Of a stretch of DNA of 64,000 nt, positions 53,587 through 63,520 are shown one piece after another. The notes beneath the pieces are model-generated. The model worked only from the letters and a program-made list of their open reading frames with translations, did no database searches and was not told the origin of the DNA. Positions within the stretch are counted from its first letter, which is position 1; every line of letters starts with the position of its first letter. This DNA comes from Sulfurospirillaceae bacterium. Its GTDB lineage: Bacteria; Campylobacterota; Campylobacteria; Campylobacterales; Sulfurospirillaceae. A program made the position numbers and the translations under genes. Location of the stretch: contig JAQUGO010000001.1 of NCBI GenBank assembly GCA_028684065.1, forward strand, positions 186,001-250,000, in the 5' to 3' direction.

Positions 53587-55433
53587 TCATCAACCTTCTG
53601 TTGAGGGGGCTTCTTAGCCTCCTCAACTCTTTTTTGAGCCTCTTTTAAAATTCCTTCATCTTCGCTCATATCAAACCAAACAAATTTTTTACCGCTTTGT
53701 AAAATACCACCCACAATGTCACCGCCTTGTCGATATTTTAAATCAAGCTCTGCGATTTCAAAGCCATTGGTAGTTTTGCAAAAAGCTTCTAACCGTTCAC
53801 TTTTGCTTTTAGTGGTATAAAGATAACAATATCCTTTAAGTCCGTTACGGCTCACACGCCCTCTAAGTTGATGTAAACTAGCCAATCCTAATCGCTCAGC
53901 ACCAACAATGACTATCGTCGTTAATCTTGGTAAAGAAATACCTACTTCGACAACCGTTGTCGAAATTAAGATACTACCTTTTTCCCTAAATGTTTCTAAT
54001 ACCTCTTCTTTATATTTATCTTTACCAAACGTCACATAGACATCTTCAAAATTTTTTTCCCAAAATCCACGCCCTTCTTCAATGGATTGATACTCTATCG
54101 CTTCACTCTCTTCCACTAAAGGATAAACTACGATACACTGATGATGTAATGAAATCTCTTTCTTAATATGCTCAATCAGTGCTTTAAAATCAACTTTTCC
54201 AATGATATGCGTTTCTATCTCTTTTTTAAAAGGAAGTGTTTTAATAAAAGAAAAATCGACTAAGGAAGATTGCATTAAACTGAGTGTTCGAGGAATAGGC
54301 GTCGCTGAAAATTGTATAAAGTGCGGAGGTTTAGAGTTTTTAGAAACTAATGCCGATAACATTGAGCGTTGCTTGGTACCAAAGCGATGCTGCTCATCGA
54401 CCATCACTAAGGCACATTGGGGAATATCCCGAAATAAAAGCGCTTGTGTACCTATGAGAAAATCACTTTTTTCATAATTGGCTTTTACATCACTTTCCTG
54501 GACAACTAGCGAACTCTTGACATGTAAAGGCAAATACTTTTTGGCCTCTTCATAAATTTGCATGGCTAGTATAGTCGTAGGAGCCATTAAGACAGATTTG
54601 TATGGATAGGCCATCATCACAGCACTCAAAATAACCATTGTCTTTCCACAACCAACATCACCCATGACAACGCGCTTTGTTGCTGTTTTTCCCAAAAAGT
54701 CACGTTTAATATCGGCTATAACTGTTTCTTGATCGTCCGTTAAGGTAAAAGGAAGCGCCTTTATAAAAGGTTGTTCATCACCAGTCAAAATACAGCTATT
54801 AGGAAATGTTATCTTTTTAGTTGAGAGCTTTTCAAGGTAACTATAGATTTCACAAAATTTGAGTAAGGCTATTTGCTTGGGTAAATAACCATTATTCTCA
54901 AATGTTTGAATCTCTTGTAAATTAGGGAAATGAATCGAATGTAATAACCCTATTTCGTGTTCATGTAAACCCTCTTCTTTGAGCTGTTCAGAACTGAGGT
55001 ATTTTTGCATTAAGGCGAGCATTGTTTTATTTTGAAAAGGAGATTTATATTTAGGGGTAATCGTGTTAAAGGTTTGCAAAATTTTGGGTTGGATGATTTG
55101 CATTTGTAAACCACTGAGTTGGAGCTTACCATGTATAATAAGTTCTGAATCTACTTTAAACATAGCTTGATGATAAGGCTTAGAGCCAAAAATCACCCCT
55201 TCAATTTTTCGACCCCACACTTCCGAAAAAAATGAAACTTGAAATACTTTAGGTGTTTTTTTGACACTTAATACTTTTACATGCAACGTATTAAGTTGTC
55301 CTAATCGTGGTGTTTGCGAAAGGATACTATTTTCGTATTCATAAGGGAGTATCAATCCAAGTTCAAGAGATGTTGATACTCCTAATTTATCCAGTCGCCC
55401 TTTGTCGATAGCGTCTAAATCACTTTTTTGCAC
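53583..55433 (-). CDS. recG: ATP-dependent DNA helicase RecG
   Basis: The 616-residue superfamily 2 helicase reverses stalled forks and processes Holliday junctions. Walker A GDVGCGKTMV, the DEQH box in VMVDEQHRFG, FSATPIPRTL, and the C-terminal QLRGRVSRNGLKGYCYL (motif VI) are all present. It is shorter than the E. coli protein because the N-terminal wedge domain is compact, as usual in this phylum. It overlaps the M16-like gene by 14 nt. Confidence 0.95.
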   Translation of the reverse strand: MQKSDLDAIDKGRLDKLGVSTSLELGLILPYEYENSILSQTPRLGQLNTLHVKVLSVKKTPKVFQVSFFSEVWGRKIEGVIFGSKPYHQAMFKVDSELIIHGKLQLSGLQMQIIQPKILQTFNTITPKYKSPFQNKTMLALMQKYLSSEQLKEEGLHEHEIGLLHSIHFPNLQEIQTFENNGYLPKQIALLKFCEIYSYLEKLSTKKITFPNSCILTGDEQPFIKALPFTLTDDQETVIADIKRDFLGKTATKRVVMGDVGCGKTMVILSAVMMAYPYKSVLMAPTTILAMQIYEEAKKYLPLHVKSSLVVQESDVKANYEKSDFLIGTQALLFRDIPQCALVMVDEQHRFGTKQRSMLSALVSKNSKPPHFIQFSATPIPRTLSLMQSSLVDFSFIKTLPFKKEIETHIIGKVDFKALIEHIKKEISLHHQCIVVYPLVEESEAIEYQSIEEGRGFWEKNFEDVYVTFGKDKYKEEVLETFREKGSILISTTVVEVGISLPRLTTIVIVGAERLGLASLHQLRGRVSRNGLKGYCYLYTTKSKSERLEAFCKTTNGFEIAELDLKYRQGGDIVGGILQSGKKFVWFDMSEDEGILKEAQKRVEEAKKPPQQKVDD

Positions 55434-56718
55434 GCTTCGCTGTCACTATTGAAAAGCTAAGATGATTGATTTCATCGTGACTACGAATAAATTCATTCAA
55501 CTCTTCAAGCGTTAATTTTTCGATTTTATCTAATTGCTTTTTGGAATGACCTAACTCAAATCCACCATAATATTCAAAAAAGGCACGAGAAAGTCTTTGG
55601 GATAATGTTTCATTACGTAAAGGTTCACTTCCCAATAAAAAACGTTTTGCTTGAGCTAATTCTTCCGCACTTACACCCTCATCACAAAAGCGTTTTACTT
55701 CATCTTTTACCAATTGTTTTGCTTGATCTAAATTTTCAACTTTAGTTTGTAAATGCCCTGTAAAACTACTGTGTGATTTTCCAACACTTGTACGACTGTA
55801 TGCCGAATACGCAAGCCCACGTTTAACACGAATCTCTTCCATCAAACGACTACCAAAGCCACTCTCACCCAAAATAAAACTGGCTACCTTTGCCTTATAC
55901 GCATTTTCATCGCCACTTTTCATATAAAAAGGAGAGCCAAAATAGATATACGCTTGCTCACTTTTTTTCTCAACCATAACTTCTTTGCTTTTTTTGCTGG
56001 CTTCAAAATAAGGTAGTTTTTTAGTCGCACCCTTTTTAAATTCTACAAGAATAGGCTGTAACTCTTTTTTGAGTGTTTCTAATTCAATATCGCCCCCCGC
56101 AACAACAATGATGTTTTCTAAAATCATATGCTCTTTAAAAAAGTTCTCAACCTCTTTAAGTTTAAGTGCTTTAATACTTTTCACATCACCATTATAGGCA
56201 TGAGCAAAAGGAGTTCCTTCAAAAAGAATTTTTTGTAAATTAAGATTTGCAAGATAATCAAAATCACTCTCTTTAGAAGAGAGCATCCCCAATGTCATTA
56301 ATTTAACTTTATCGAAACTTTCTTTCGTAAAATTGGGACTTTTGAGTAATTTTTTAACCATTTCAAGGGCATAAGGAAATTGTTCTTTTAAAGAGGACAC
56401 CTCAAATACTAAAGTTTCAGTCCCCGCGTGAACACTAAGAGAAATGGCACGAAACTCTAACTCTTCCGCAAAACCAGTTGCACCAAGCTCCTTTGTCCCC
56501 TCTCCTAACATTGAAGATAAAAATTTTGCAATTCCTTCTGTCTCACCATCTTCCATACTACCACTATTTTTAACAACGATTTGTAGCGAAGCAATGGGTA
56601 AATTCGCCTCTTTTTCAAAAACAATAGGAACATCTATTCCATTGATGGTGACTTTACTTATCTCTTGACTCACTAATACTCCTTGTAAAAAAATCATTAA
56701 AAAAATTAACGCTCTCAT
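55420..56718 (-). CDS. M16-family peptidase-like protein lacking the zinc-binding motif
   Basis: The 432-residue secreted protein has a signal peptide of about 17 residues and the two-domain M16 fold (GIAKFLSSMLGEGT at the N-terminus; FGSRLMEEIRVKRGLAYSAYS in the second half, the R/Y motif). The zinc ligands HxxEH are replaced by K-F-L-S-S, so it should be catalytically dead. M16B enzymes often work as an active/inactive pair, so this may be the regulatory subunit of a protease encoded elsewhere. It overlaps mqnC by 4 nt. Confidence 0.82.
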   Translation of the reverse strand: MRALIFLMIFLQGVLVSQEISKVTINGIDVPIVFEKEANLPIASLQIVVKNSGSMEDGETEGIAKFLSSMLGEGTKELGATGFAEELEFRAISLSVHAGTETLVFEVSSLKEQFPYALEMVKKLLKSPNFTKESFDKVKLMTLGMLSSKESDFDYLANLNLQKILFEGTPFAHAYNGDVKSIKALKLKEVENFFKEHMILENIIVVAGGDIELETLKKELQPILVEFKKGATKKLPYFEASKKSKEVMVEKKSEQAYIYFGSPFYMKSGDENAYKAKVASFILGESGFGSRLMEEIRVKRGLAYSAYSRTSVGKSHSSFTGHLQTKVENLDQAKQLVKDEVKRFCDEGVSAEELAQAKRFLLGSEPLRNETLSQRLSRAFFEYYGGFELGHSKKQLDKIEKLTLEELNEFIRSHDEINHLSFSIVTAKRAKK

Positions 56719-57764
56719 GCAAACTGTTCCAAGACAGAATAAGAAGTATCCCGTTTTGCAGGAATTGATCCAATATCTTTAATTAATTTGATCATCTCTT
56801 CTTGATTCATCCGATTAGCTGCACCAGCTGCTTTCACCACATTTTCTTCCATCATGGTACTGCCTAAATCATTTGCTCCAAACATAAGTGCAAGTTGGCC
56901 AATATAACTACCTTGAGTGACCCATGAGCTTTGTATGTTTTCAAAATTATCTAAGAACAGACGACTCACCGCTAAAAGCCTTAAATAACGATTGGATGAT
57001 TGTTTTTTAATTTCGGGGTGTTCTAACTTTAATTGCGTATGTTCTGATTGAAAACTCCACATAATAAAGGCACGAAAACCACCTGTTATATCTTGTAAAT
57101 TGCGTATCTGTTCCCAATGTTCTATAATCTCTTCATCACTTTCAAGGGTTCCAAACATCATCGTAGCAGTCGATTTCATCCCAATCTGATGGGCAGCGTG
57201 ATGCACATCAAGCCACTCTTGGCTACCGAGCTTTTTAGGTGCTATAATATCGCGAACTCTATCACTTAAAATCTCAGCTCCAGCACCAGGTATGCTGTAA
57301 AGTCCTTTTTGTTGTAAGCGTAACAGAACTTCTTTATAACTTATCTTTGAAATTTTAGCAATATAATCAATCTCAATCGCTGAAAAACCATGAATGGTAA
57401 TACTCGGATAATTGGTACTAATCCATTCCACCAAATCTTCATACCATTCAATCTTAAGTTTAGGATGTACACCACCTTGAAACAAAATTTGCGTCCCACC
57501 AATGGCTATAAGCTCTTCAATTTTTTCCCCAATTTGCTCAAATGAAAGGACATACGCTTCATCCTCTTTGGCATGTCGGTAAAAAGCACAAAATTTACAA
57601 TCAACCCAACACACATTCGTGTAATTAATATTTCTATCAACGATAAATGTTGTACGATTTTCGGGGTGGAGTTCCATTTTTCGCTCATATGCCATTTTCC
57701 CAAGCGTATTTAAATCTTCATTTTGAATTAATGCTAACGCTTCTTCTTTACTCATTCGTTTCAT
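56715..57764 (-). CDS. mqnC: cyclic dehypoxanthinyl futalosine synthase
   Basis: The 349-residue radical SAM enzyme belongs to the futalosine pathway to menaquinone. The 4Fe-4S triad is in NVCWVDCKFCAFYR (Cx3Cx2C), followed by FQGGVHPKLKIEWYEDL and SIPGAGAEILSDRVR. Menaquinone is the main respiratory quinone in this phylum, so the gene should be essential for respiration. It starts 4 nt inside the preceding membrane-protein gene. Confidence 0.93.
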   Translation of the reverse strand: MKRMSKEEALALIQNEDLNTLGKMAYERKMELHPENRTTFIVDRNINYTNVCWVDCKFCAFYRHAKEDEAYVLSFEQIGEKIEELIAIGGTQILFQGGVHPKLKIEWYEDLVEWISTNYPSITIHGFSAIEIDYIAKISKISYKEVLLRLQQKGLYSIPGAGAEILSDRVRDIIAPKKLGSQEWLDVHHAAHQIGMKSTATMMFGTLESDEEIIEHWEQIRNLQDITGGFRAFIMWSFQSEHTQLKLEHPEIKKQSSNRYLRLLAVSRLFLDNFENIQSSWVTQGSYIGQLALMFGANDLGSTMMEENVVKAAGAANRMNQEEMIKLIKDIGSIPAKRDTSYSVLEQFA

Positions 57765-58261
57765 AGTGACTCTTTATTATGATTTATAAACCACACTCCA
57801 AAAAGACTTGAAAGTGGTACAATTCCAAGCCCTATCAAAAAGGCAATGGCATTAAAGGACGTATGTCGTATCAAAAAAAGAACACTTAGACATAAAAAAG
57901 CATATGCCGCTAAGCGATATGGAGACAATGCACCTTTATAACTACGCAATACATTGCGTGTACTTTTTTTAAATCCTTCCATTTTAGAAGGATGAACGAT
58001 CATTCTCTCTTCAGTTTCTTCTTCATATAATCCATGCGGATCTTCTATCGTATCTAATAAATCTCTGTCATCACCTAAATCACCCTCATTAACTCTATGT
58101 TTAACCATGGCTTGATACGCCATAAAAGAACTAAGCGTAATCATCATGGAACACACCAGTGCAATTTGAGTGTTTAAAAGCCATGTCTCATTTTGAAAAA
58201 TACCTATGACGATAACCAGACTATCAACGGCAAGAACAGACCAAAAAAAAGATTTAGTCAT
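57761..58261 (-). CDS. membrane protein of unknown function (hemL cluster)
   Basis: I start at the ATG 58261, part of a pair of adjacent ATGs overlapping the upstream stop; longer frames would run into the previous gene. The 166-residue protein has two N-terminal membrane helices, an acidic middle (GDLGDDRDLLDTIEDPHGLYEEE), and two C-terminal helices. I do not recognise a domain. A similar protein occupies the same place beside hemL in Campylobacter. It may be an assembly or accessory factor; nothing visible defines a role. Confidence 0.7.
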   Translation of the reverse strand: MTKSFFWSVLAVDSLVIVIGIFQNETWLLNTQIALVCSMMITLSSFMAYQAMVKHRVNEGDLGDDRDLLDTIEDPHGLYEEETEERMIVHPSKMEGFKKSTRNVLRSYKGALSPYRLAAYAFLCLSVLFLIRHTSFNAIAFLIGLGIVPLSSLFGVWFINHNKESL

Positions 58262-58538
58262 CATCGTCTTCAGTATTGTTTTGGTATTTTTTATACCGCA
58301 CATCATCCTTAAGTTCATCTAAGGATTTTACTTGCTTTTTGTAGGCTTTATAGACATTTAAAATGGCAGCAGCAACGCCCCAAAAAACACCTACCCAAAG
58401 CAGCCAAGGGGTATTGAAAAAATTCTTCAGCATAAGGCCTATCCCCACACCCAATAATACAGCAACTACGATGGAAATCCCTAATGAAAGCTGCTCAGCA
58501 CCTTCTATGATTTTGCCTAGTTTTGGTTTTTCGCTCAT
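58254..58538 (-). CDS. AtpZ/AtpI-family membrane protein
   Basis: The 94-residue protein has two membrane helices (about 16-38 and 45-65) with the glycine-rich first helix [22 protein letters not shown], then a charged tail ending in a run of aspartates. This matches the AtpI/AtpZ group, which aid c-ring assembly or cation entry for F-type ATPases. It is not next to atp genes here. It is coupled to hemL by ATGA. Confidence 0.75.
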   Translation of the reverse strand: MSEKPKLGKIIEGAEQLSLGISIVVAVLLGVGIGLMLKNFFNTPWLLWVGVFWGVAAAILNVYKAYKKQVKSLDELKDDVRYKKYQNNTEDDDD

Positions 58539-59824
58539 TTGATTGCTTTCAAAACTTTTCGTGCTGCTTCAATAGCTTCATCAATCATCTCATCACTCAT
58601 AACGCTGGAGATAAAGCTTGTTTCAAATTGACTGCATGCAAAGTAAAAACCCTCTTGTAGCATACCTTGGTGGAAAGCGGCAAATCTTTTAGTATCAGAC
58701 CGTAAGGCATCCTCAAAATTATACACTGGCTTATCATTAAAAAAGAACCCAAACATACTGCCTATGGCATTCACTTGTAATGGGATACCCGCTTCATCGG
58801 CAGCTACCTTAAAGCCTTCGACTAAACGTTTTGCTTTTTCTTCTAAGCCTGCATGTAAACCTTCTGTATCTAGTAATTGTTGAATAGAAGCAAGTCCAGC
58901 AGCCATAGCCACAGGATTACCACTGAGTGTTCCTGCTTGATAAACTGGCCCATCAGGAGAGAGTTGATTCATAATGGAAACTTCACCACCAAAGGCACCT
59001 ACAGGCATCCCTCCACCAATCACTTTCCCAAAAGTAACTAAATCTGGCTTCGTATTATAAATACCTTGCGCACCTTTAAGGCTTGCTCTAAAACCACTCA
59101 TGACTTCATCAAAAATGAGTAATGCACCATGCTTATCACAAAGAGCACGAAGTTCTGTTAGAAATTTAGGATCGGCAGGGACAAACCCCATATTTCCAGC
59201 AATTGGCTCAATAATAACACATGCAATATTTTTTGAATTTTTAAAACACTCTTTAACACTTTTAATATCATTGTATTTAGCCAATAACGTATGCTTCGTT
59301 AAATCCGCAGGCACACCGGGAGAACTAGGCGTTCCGAAAGTCACAGCACCACTTCCTGCTTGGACCAATAATGAATCACTGTGTCCGTGATAACATCCTT
59401 CAAATTTCACAATATCATCTTTGTGGGTATAACCACGTGCTAAACGAATAGCACTCATTACAGCTTCTGTACCACTACTTACAAAACGAATTTTATCCAT
59501 TCTATCAAACATAGAACAAATAAGTGCCGCTAATTTTGTTTCAATTTTTGTTGGTGCGCCAAAACTAAGACCATTTTTAACGGCTTTAATCACCGCCTTT
59601 TCAATGGTTTTATCGCCATGTCCAAAAATTAAGGGTCCCCAACTTTGCACAAAATCAAGATATCGATTATCATCAATATCGACTAAATAGGCACCTTCTC
59701 CTTTTTTAATAAATAAGGGTGTGCCACCTACACTTTTAAAAGCACGTACAGGGGAATCAACGCCACCAGGAATGACTTTTTGCGCTTTTGCAAAAGCTTT
59801 GATACTCTTTTTGTAATTCATCAC
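58535..59824 (-). CDS. hemL: glutamate-1-semialdehyde 2,1-aminomutase
   Basis: The 429-residue PLP enzyme makes 5-aminolevulinate in the C5 heme pathway. [18 protein letters not shown] and [19 protein letters not shown], then FDEVMSGFR and [17 protein letters not shown] with the Schiff-base lysine, are all canonical. Two ATGs are adjacent at the start. It lies close to the cytochrome c gene that would consume heme. Confidence 0.96.
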   Translation of the reverse strand: MMNYKKSIKAFAKAQKVIPGGVDSPVRAFKSVGGTPLFIKKGEGAYLVDIDDNRYLDFVQSWGPLIFGHGDKTIEKAVIKAVKNGLSFGAPTKIETKLAALICSMFDRMDKIRFVSSGTEAVMSAIRLARGYTHKDDIVKFEGCYHGHSDSLLVQAGSGAVTFGTPSSPGVPADLTKHTLLAKYNDIKSVKECFKNSKNIACVIIEPIAGNMGFVPADPKFLTELRALCDKHGALLIFDEVMSGFRASLKGAQGIYNTKPDLVTFGKVIGGGMPVGAFGGEVSIMNQLSPDGPVYQAGTLSGNPVAMAAGLASIQQLLDTEGLHAGLEEKAKRLVEGFKVAADEAGIPLQVNAIGSMFGFFFNDKPVYNFEDALRSDTKRFAAFHQGMLQEGFYFACSQFETSFISSVMSDEMIDEAIEAARKVLKAIK

Positions 59825-59904
59825 ACTCTATCCTTCATTTCTTTCAAAAAGTCTCTTTGATTTGAATAATTTTACTTCAATTTGTGTAAATAAAAAGTAA
59901 AGCC

Positions 59905-60255
59905 TTATTTATTGACGTTTGAAACGTTAGAAACGTAGTAATACAAACTATTCACTTCTTGGGCAGTTAAAAAATACGTAGGCATTACCTTATGAGGAAT
60001 ATTCATTGCTTTAAAAAATCGCGCTTTACTAAGCTGTGTAATATTGGGCGCTTCAAGAGTGGCTTTTTTACCTTTTTGGAGATAGTGCGCGATAATTCCA
60101 CCCTCACCTTTTTCACCATGACATTTATTACATCCAATTCCTCTTGGATTAGAATAGAGCATTTGTGCATACTCTTTTTGCGTGATAAAATCTTCACCAA
60201 AAAGAGATGGCATTGCCATCAAAAACAAGATAAAAACTATAAAAAATCCCTTCAT
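59905..60255 (-). CDS. small periplasmic c-type cytochrome
   Basis: I start at the ATG 60255, which puts a signal peptide at the N-terminus (MKGFFIVFILFLMAMPSLFG). The 116-residue protein has one heme site, CNKCH, with a plausible axial Met in HKVMPTYFL. It is a class I-like monoheme cytochrome acting in the periplasm. It is divergent from folD. An equivalent gene lies between hemL and folD in Campylobacter. Confidence 0.82.
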   Translation of the reverse strand: MKGFFIVFILFLMAMPSLFGEDFITQKEYAQMLYSNPRGIGCNKCHGEKGEGGIIAHYLQKGKKATLEAPNITQLSKARFFKAMNIPHKVMPTYFLTAQEVNSLYYYVSNVSNVNK

Positions 60256-60358
60256 TTCGAACTTTTCATCCTCATTGATATCTACCATCTTACTTTCGTA
60301 AGGTCAGGTTTAATAGTAATTTGGTATAGTATCAAAAATGAACTAAAAGGGAGTTTTG

Positions 60359-61198
60359 ATGCAACTTCTTGATGGCAAAGCACTATCAGATACTATCAAA
60401 ATAGAATTAAAAAAAGAAAGCATGGCTTTAAATGAAAAGGGAATTACCCCTGGACTTGCTGTTATTTTAGTCGGCGATGATGCCGCGAGCCAAACCTATG
60501 TTAAGATGAAAGAAAAAGCCTGTGACGCCACAGGCATTTATTCAATTATTCATAAAATGCCCTCCACTATTTCGCAAACAAAAATCTTAGAAATTATTCA
60601 GATGATTAACCAAAATCCCAATATTGATGGGGTTTTGGTACAACTTCCGTTGCCTAAGCATATTGATACAACCAAAATCATCGAAGCGATTGACCCAAAA
60701 AAAGATGTTGATGGCTTCCATCCTTTTAATGTGGGGCGTTTAGTTTCAGGGCTTGATGGCTATGTTCCTTGTACACCTTTAGGTGTTATGCGCCTTTTAA
60801 AAGCTTACAATATCGACCCAAAAGGCTTAGATGCCTGTGTTGTTGGTGCGAGTAATATCGTAGGAAAACCTATGATGAATCTTTTGCTTAACGCCTTTGC
60901 AACGGTCGATATTTGCCATATTTATACCAAAAATCTTAAAGAGCACACCAAAAAAGCTGACCTTGTGATTGTGGGTGTAGGTAAGATTAATTTAATTACC
61001 GAAGATATGGTCAAAGAAGGGGCTATCGTCATTGACATTGGTATCAATAAAACAAGTGAAGGCAAAATTGTTGGCGATGTTGATTTTGAACATGTAGCGC
61101 CAAAATGTAGCTATATCACCCCCGTTCCTGGTGGTGTTGGCCCTATGACTATTGCGATGCTTTTAGAAAATACCATTCTTGCCGCACAAAAAAGATAA
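60359..61198 (+). CDS. folD: bifunctional methylene-THF dehydrogenase/cyclohydrolase
   Basis: I choose the ATG at 60359 after AGGGAG; an in-frame TTG lies one codon upstream. The 279-residue FolD has the active-site lysine in YVKMKEKACDATGI, GVLVQLPLPKHI, and the NADP-binding VVGASNIVGKPM. It interconverts methylene-, methenyl- and formyl-THF. Its last codons are followed by lepB within 17 bp. Confidence 0.96.
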   Translation: MQLLDGKALSDTIKIELKKESMALNEKGITPGLAVILVGDDAASQTYVKMKEKACDATGIYSIIHKMPSTISQTKILEIIQMINQNPNIDGVLVQLPLPKHIDTTKIIEAIDPKKDVDGFHPFNVGRLVSGLDGYVPCTPLGVMRLLKAYNIDPKGLDACVVGASNIVGKPMMNLLLNAFATVDICHIYTKNLKEHTKKADLVIVGVGKINLITEDMVKEGAIVIDIGINKTSEGKIVGDVDFEHVAPKCSYITPVPGGVGPMTIAMLLENTILAAQKR

Positions 61199-61214
61199 GG
61201 AAAAACTCTTACCT

Positions 61215-62042
61215 ATGAAAAATTCACTCAAAAAATTCTATGCCTTTTCCAATAGTTGGACAGGAACAGTCATTATCGTTTTATTGGTTATTTTCTTTGT
61301 GGCTCAAGCCTTTGTTATACCAAGTGGTTCGATGAAACGTACCCTTTTAATTGGTGACCATCTTTTTGTTAAAAAATTTGCCTATGGCATTCCCACACCT
61401 CACATTCCTTGGCTTGAAGTTCCCGTTTTACCAGATTTTAAAGGTAATGGACATTTAATCGACGGACCAAAACCACAGCGTGGCGATATCGTTGTTTTTC
61501 GATACCCAAAAAATGAAAAGATTCATTATGTAAAGCGTTGTGTTGCAACGGGTGGCGATGAGATTTTATTTCAAGATAAAAACCTCTACATTCACTTTGC
61601 TGAAGGTGACGAGTACATCAAAGCAAATTATGACAAAACAAAAATTACGATCATTTCAGGAAAACTATGGGTAAATAACCCTTATAAAGATACATATCAC
61701 GGTGTTCAATATGATGATACCATAGACCTATTTGAACAAATGGGACTGTACATGTCAGCCAACGAATTAGCAATGAAGCCAGCCATAGTGCAAGAACTTC
61801 CCAAACGCGAAGGCTACATGTACAATGCCTTTTACACCAAAGTGGAAGAAGGACATTTTTATATGATGGGTGATAACCGTGACCACTCTAATGATAGTCG
61901 TTTTTGGGGAAGCGTGCCGTATAATCTTATTGTAGGCAAACCATGGTTTATCTACTTTTCGTGGGATGATGATTATAAAATTAGATGGAATCGTATGGGA
62001 AGATTTGTACAATCTATGCAATTCGATGAGCGGTTTTTTTAA
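61215..62042 (+). CDS. lepB: signal peptidase I
   Basis: The ATG at 61215 follows AAGGAAAAA; an upstream TTG frame overlaps folD and is unlikely. The 275-residue enzyme has one N-terminal membrane helix, then catalytic serine in PSGSMKRTLLIGDHLFV and lysine in HYVKRCVATGGDEI, and the box-E motif MGDNRDHSNDSRFWG. It removes signal peptides at the periplasmic face. The order folD-lepB matches Campylobacter. Confidence 0.96.
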   Translation: MKNSLKKFYAFSNSWTGTVIIVLLVIFFVAQAFVIPSGSMKRTLLIGDHLFVKKFAYGIPTPHIPWLEVPVLPDFKGNGHLIDGPKPQRGDIVVFRYPKNEKIHYVKRCVATGGDEILFQDKNLYIHFAEGDEYIKANYDKTKITIISGKLWVNNPYKDTYHGVQYDDTIDLFEQMGLYMSANELAMKPAIVQELPKREGYMYNAFYTKVEEGHFYMMGDNRDHSNDSRFWGSVPYNLIVGKPWFIYFSWDDDYKIRWNRMGRFVQSMQFDERFF

Positions 62043-62695
62043 TGGATACTATTCATCTTTTAGAAATTGCTGCAACCATTTTAGCCCTTTTAGTGGCTAT
62101 TATCGGACACGAAATCATGCATGGCTATGTCGCTTATCTTCACGGGGATACAACAGCTAAAAATGCAGGAAGACTTAGTATTAATCCACTTAAACACGTT
62201 GACCCCGTTGGCACGCTTCTTGTTCCTGCTGTGCTTTATTTTTCAGGAGCTCCCTTTATGTTTGGATGGGCAAAACCAGTACCAATTTTCATACCTACCG
62301 TCGTTCGTAATGCAGGATTAAAAGGTGCTTTACATGTAGCGCTGGCAGGTATTGCTTATAATTTTACATTGGCTATTGTTTGTTCTTTAGCCTTTTCTAT
62401 GTTCAAAGATATCCATGCTGTTGATGGTTATTTGAGTTATTTTCTTGTCTACTTTTTAGTACAATCTATGATTTATAATGTTGTTCTAGGTATGTTCAAT
62501 CTCTACCCTATTCCCCCTTTAGATGGCTCACATGCACTCTCTTATGTTGCGGCCATGCTTGGATGGAATACTATCGTAGATTTTTTAGAATCAATGCAAC
62601 GCTATGGAATGCTTATTTTGATGCTTTTTATCGCAACACCCCTCTCAAAATACTTTTTTGCACCCATACATTATGTTATCAGATTGTTATATTGA
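62042..62695 (+). CDS. M50-family (site-2 protease-like) membrane metalloprotease
   Basis: The 217-residue protein is a compact S2P core with six or so hydrophobic segments. The zinc site HExxH is in IGHEIMHGYVAY and the third ligand is in NLYPIPPLDGSH. There is no PDZ domain, unlike RseP. Substrates are unknown. The ATG overlaps the lepB stop as TAATG, suggesting coordinated expression with signal peptidase. Confidence 0.87.
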   Translation: MDTIHLLEIAATILALLVAIIGHEIMHGYVAYLHGDTTAKNAGRLSINPLKHVDPVGTLLVPAVLYFSGAPFMFGWAKPVPIFIPTVVRNAGLKGALHVALAGIAYNFTLAIVCSLAFSMFKDIHAVDGYLSYFLVYFLVQSMIYNVVLGMFNLYPIPPLDGSHALSYVAAMLGWNTIVDFLESMQRYGMLILMLFIATPLSKYFFAPIHYVIRLLY

Positions 62696-62718
62696 ATTGT
62701 GGATTTTCTAATAATCCT

Positions 62719-62731
62719 TGTGCTATAATCA
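62719..62731 (+). promoter_or_regulatory. extended -10 promoter for rpiB
   Basis: TGTGCTATAATCA contains TGnTATAAT and is identical over 13 bp to the ppi promoter at 16352-16364. It lies 25 bp before the rpiB start. Confidence 0.6.
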
Positions 62732-62756
62732 AATTTATTACGACTAAAGGATAGGC

Positions 62757-63185
62757 TTGAAATTTTTTATTGCAACAGACCATGCAGGTATTGCCATTAA
62801 GCCAGATGTAATAGCGATGCTTCGCAATAAAGGCCATGAAATTATTGATTTAGGCCCGTTTAATGCTGAACGGGTCGATTACCCTGACTATGCACATGCC
62901 CTCTGCCTTGAGGTTCTTAAAGATGATACGACTCAAGGAATTTTAATTTGTGGTTCAGGTATTGGTATGAGTTTAAGTGCCAATAAACATATAGGTATTC
63001 GTGCTGCATTATGCCATGATGCATACACTGCGGAAATGGCACGTGCACATAATAATGCAAATGTTTTATGTTTTGGTCAACGCATCGTAGGATTGGGTGT
63101 CATTGAATCTATGCTTAATGCGTGGTGTAATACCTCTTTTGAGGGCGGAAGACATGCCCTAAGAGTTGAGAAAATAGAGCTATAA
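62757..63185 (+). CDS. rpiB: ribose-5-phosphate isomerase B
   Basis: The 142-residue LacAB/RpiB enzyme interconverts ribose 5-phosphate and ribulose 5-phosphate. The TTG start follows AAAGGAT with good spacing, and the product begins with the family's KFFIATDHAGIAIK. The catalytic cysteine is in ILICGSGIGMS, and HNNANVLCFGQRIVG follows. Ribose 5-phosphate leads to PRPP, which the downstream apt product uses. Confidence 0.94.
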   Translation: MKFFIATDHAGIAIKPDVIAMLRNKGHEIIDLGPFNAERVDYPDYAHALCLEVLKDDTTQGILICGSGIGMSLSANKHIGIRAALCHDAYTAEMARAHNNANVLCFGQRIVGLGVIESMLNAWCNTSFEGGRHALRVEKIEL

Positions 63186-63187
63186 CG

Positions 63188-63520
63188 ATGATTTCAGATT
63201 GGATTATTACAACTATTTTATTTTCGGCATGTATTTATCTTCTCGTCATGGTGTTTTATTTTAGAACACTTCTACGAAAAGAGAAACGTAGTAATATCGT
63301 TGTCAAACGTACTCTCAATGATGCTGAAATCGTAATACGCAAGTACCAAGTCCAATTACAGCGTTCACTTGGCAATATTGATATTTTAAGTGATGAACTC
63401 AAAAAGGTCAAAAACGACCTCAAATCCCTTCGTACACGTAATAGTCAATACCGAATGGAAGGCGATAAGTTACGACAACATATTAAAGAACTTGAAGGAA
63501 AGATTGAGGCACTATTGTAA
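63188..63520 (+). CDS. small membrane-anchored coiled-coil protein of unknown function
   Basis: The 110-residue protein has an N-terminal membrane helix (about 5-25: IITTILFSACIYLLVMVFYF) followed by a basic charged coiled coil to the end. I do not recognise a family. It lies between rpiB and a 27-residue membrane ORF, with gaps of 2 bp and an overlap, so it is certainly in one transcript with rpiB and probably apt. Confidence 0.7.
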   Translation: MISDWIITTILFSACIYLLVMVFYFRTLLRKEKRSNIVVKRTLNDAEIVIRKYQVQLQRSLGNIDILSDELKKVKNDLKSLRTRNSQYRMEGDKLRQHIKELEGKIEALL

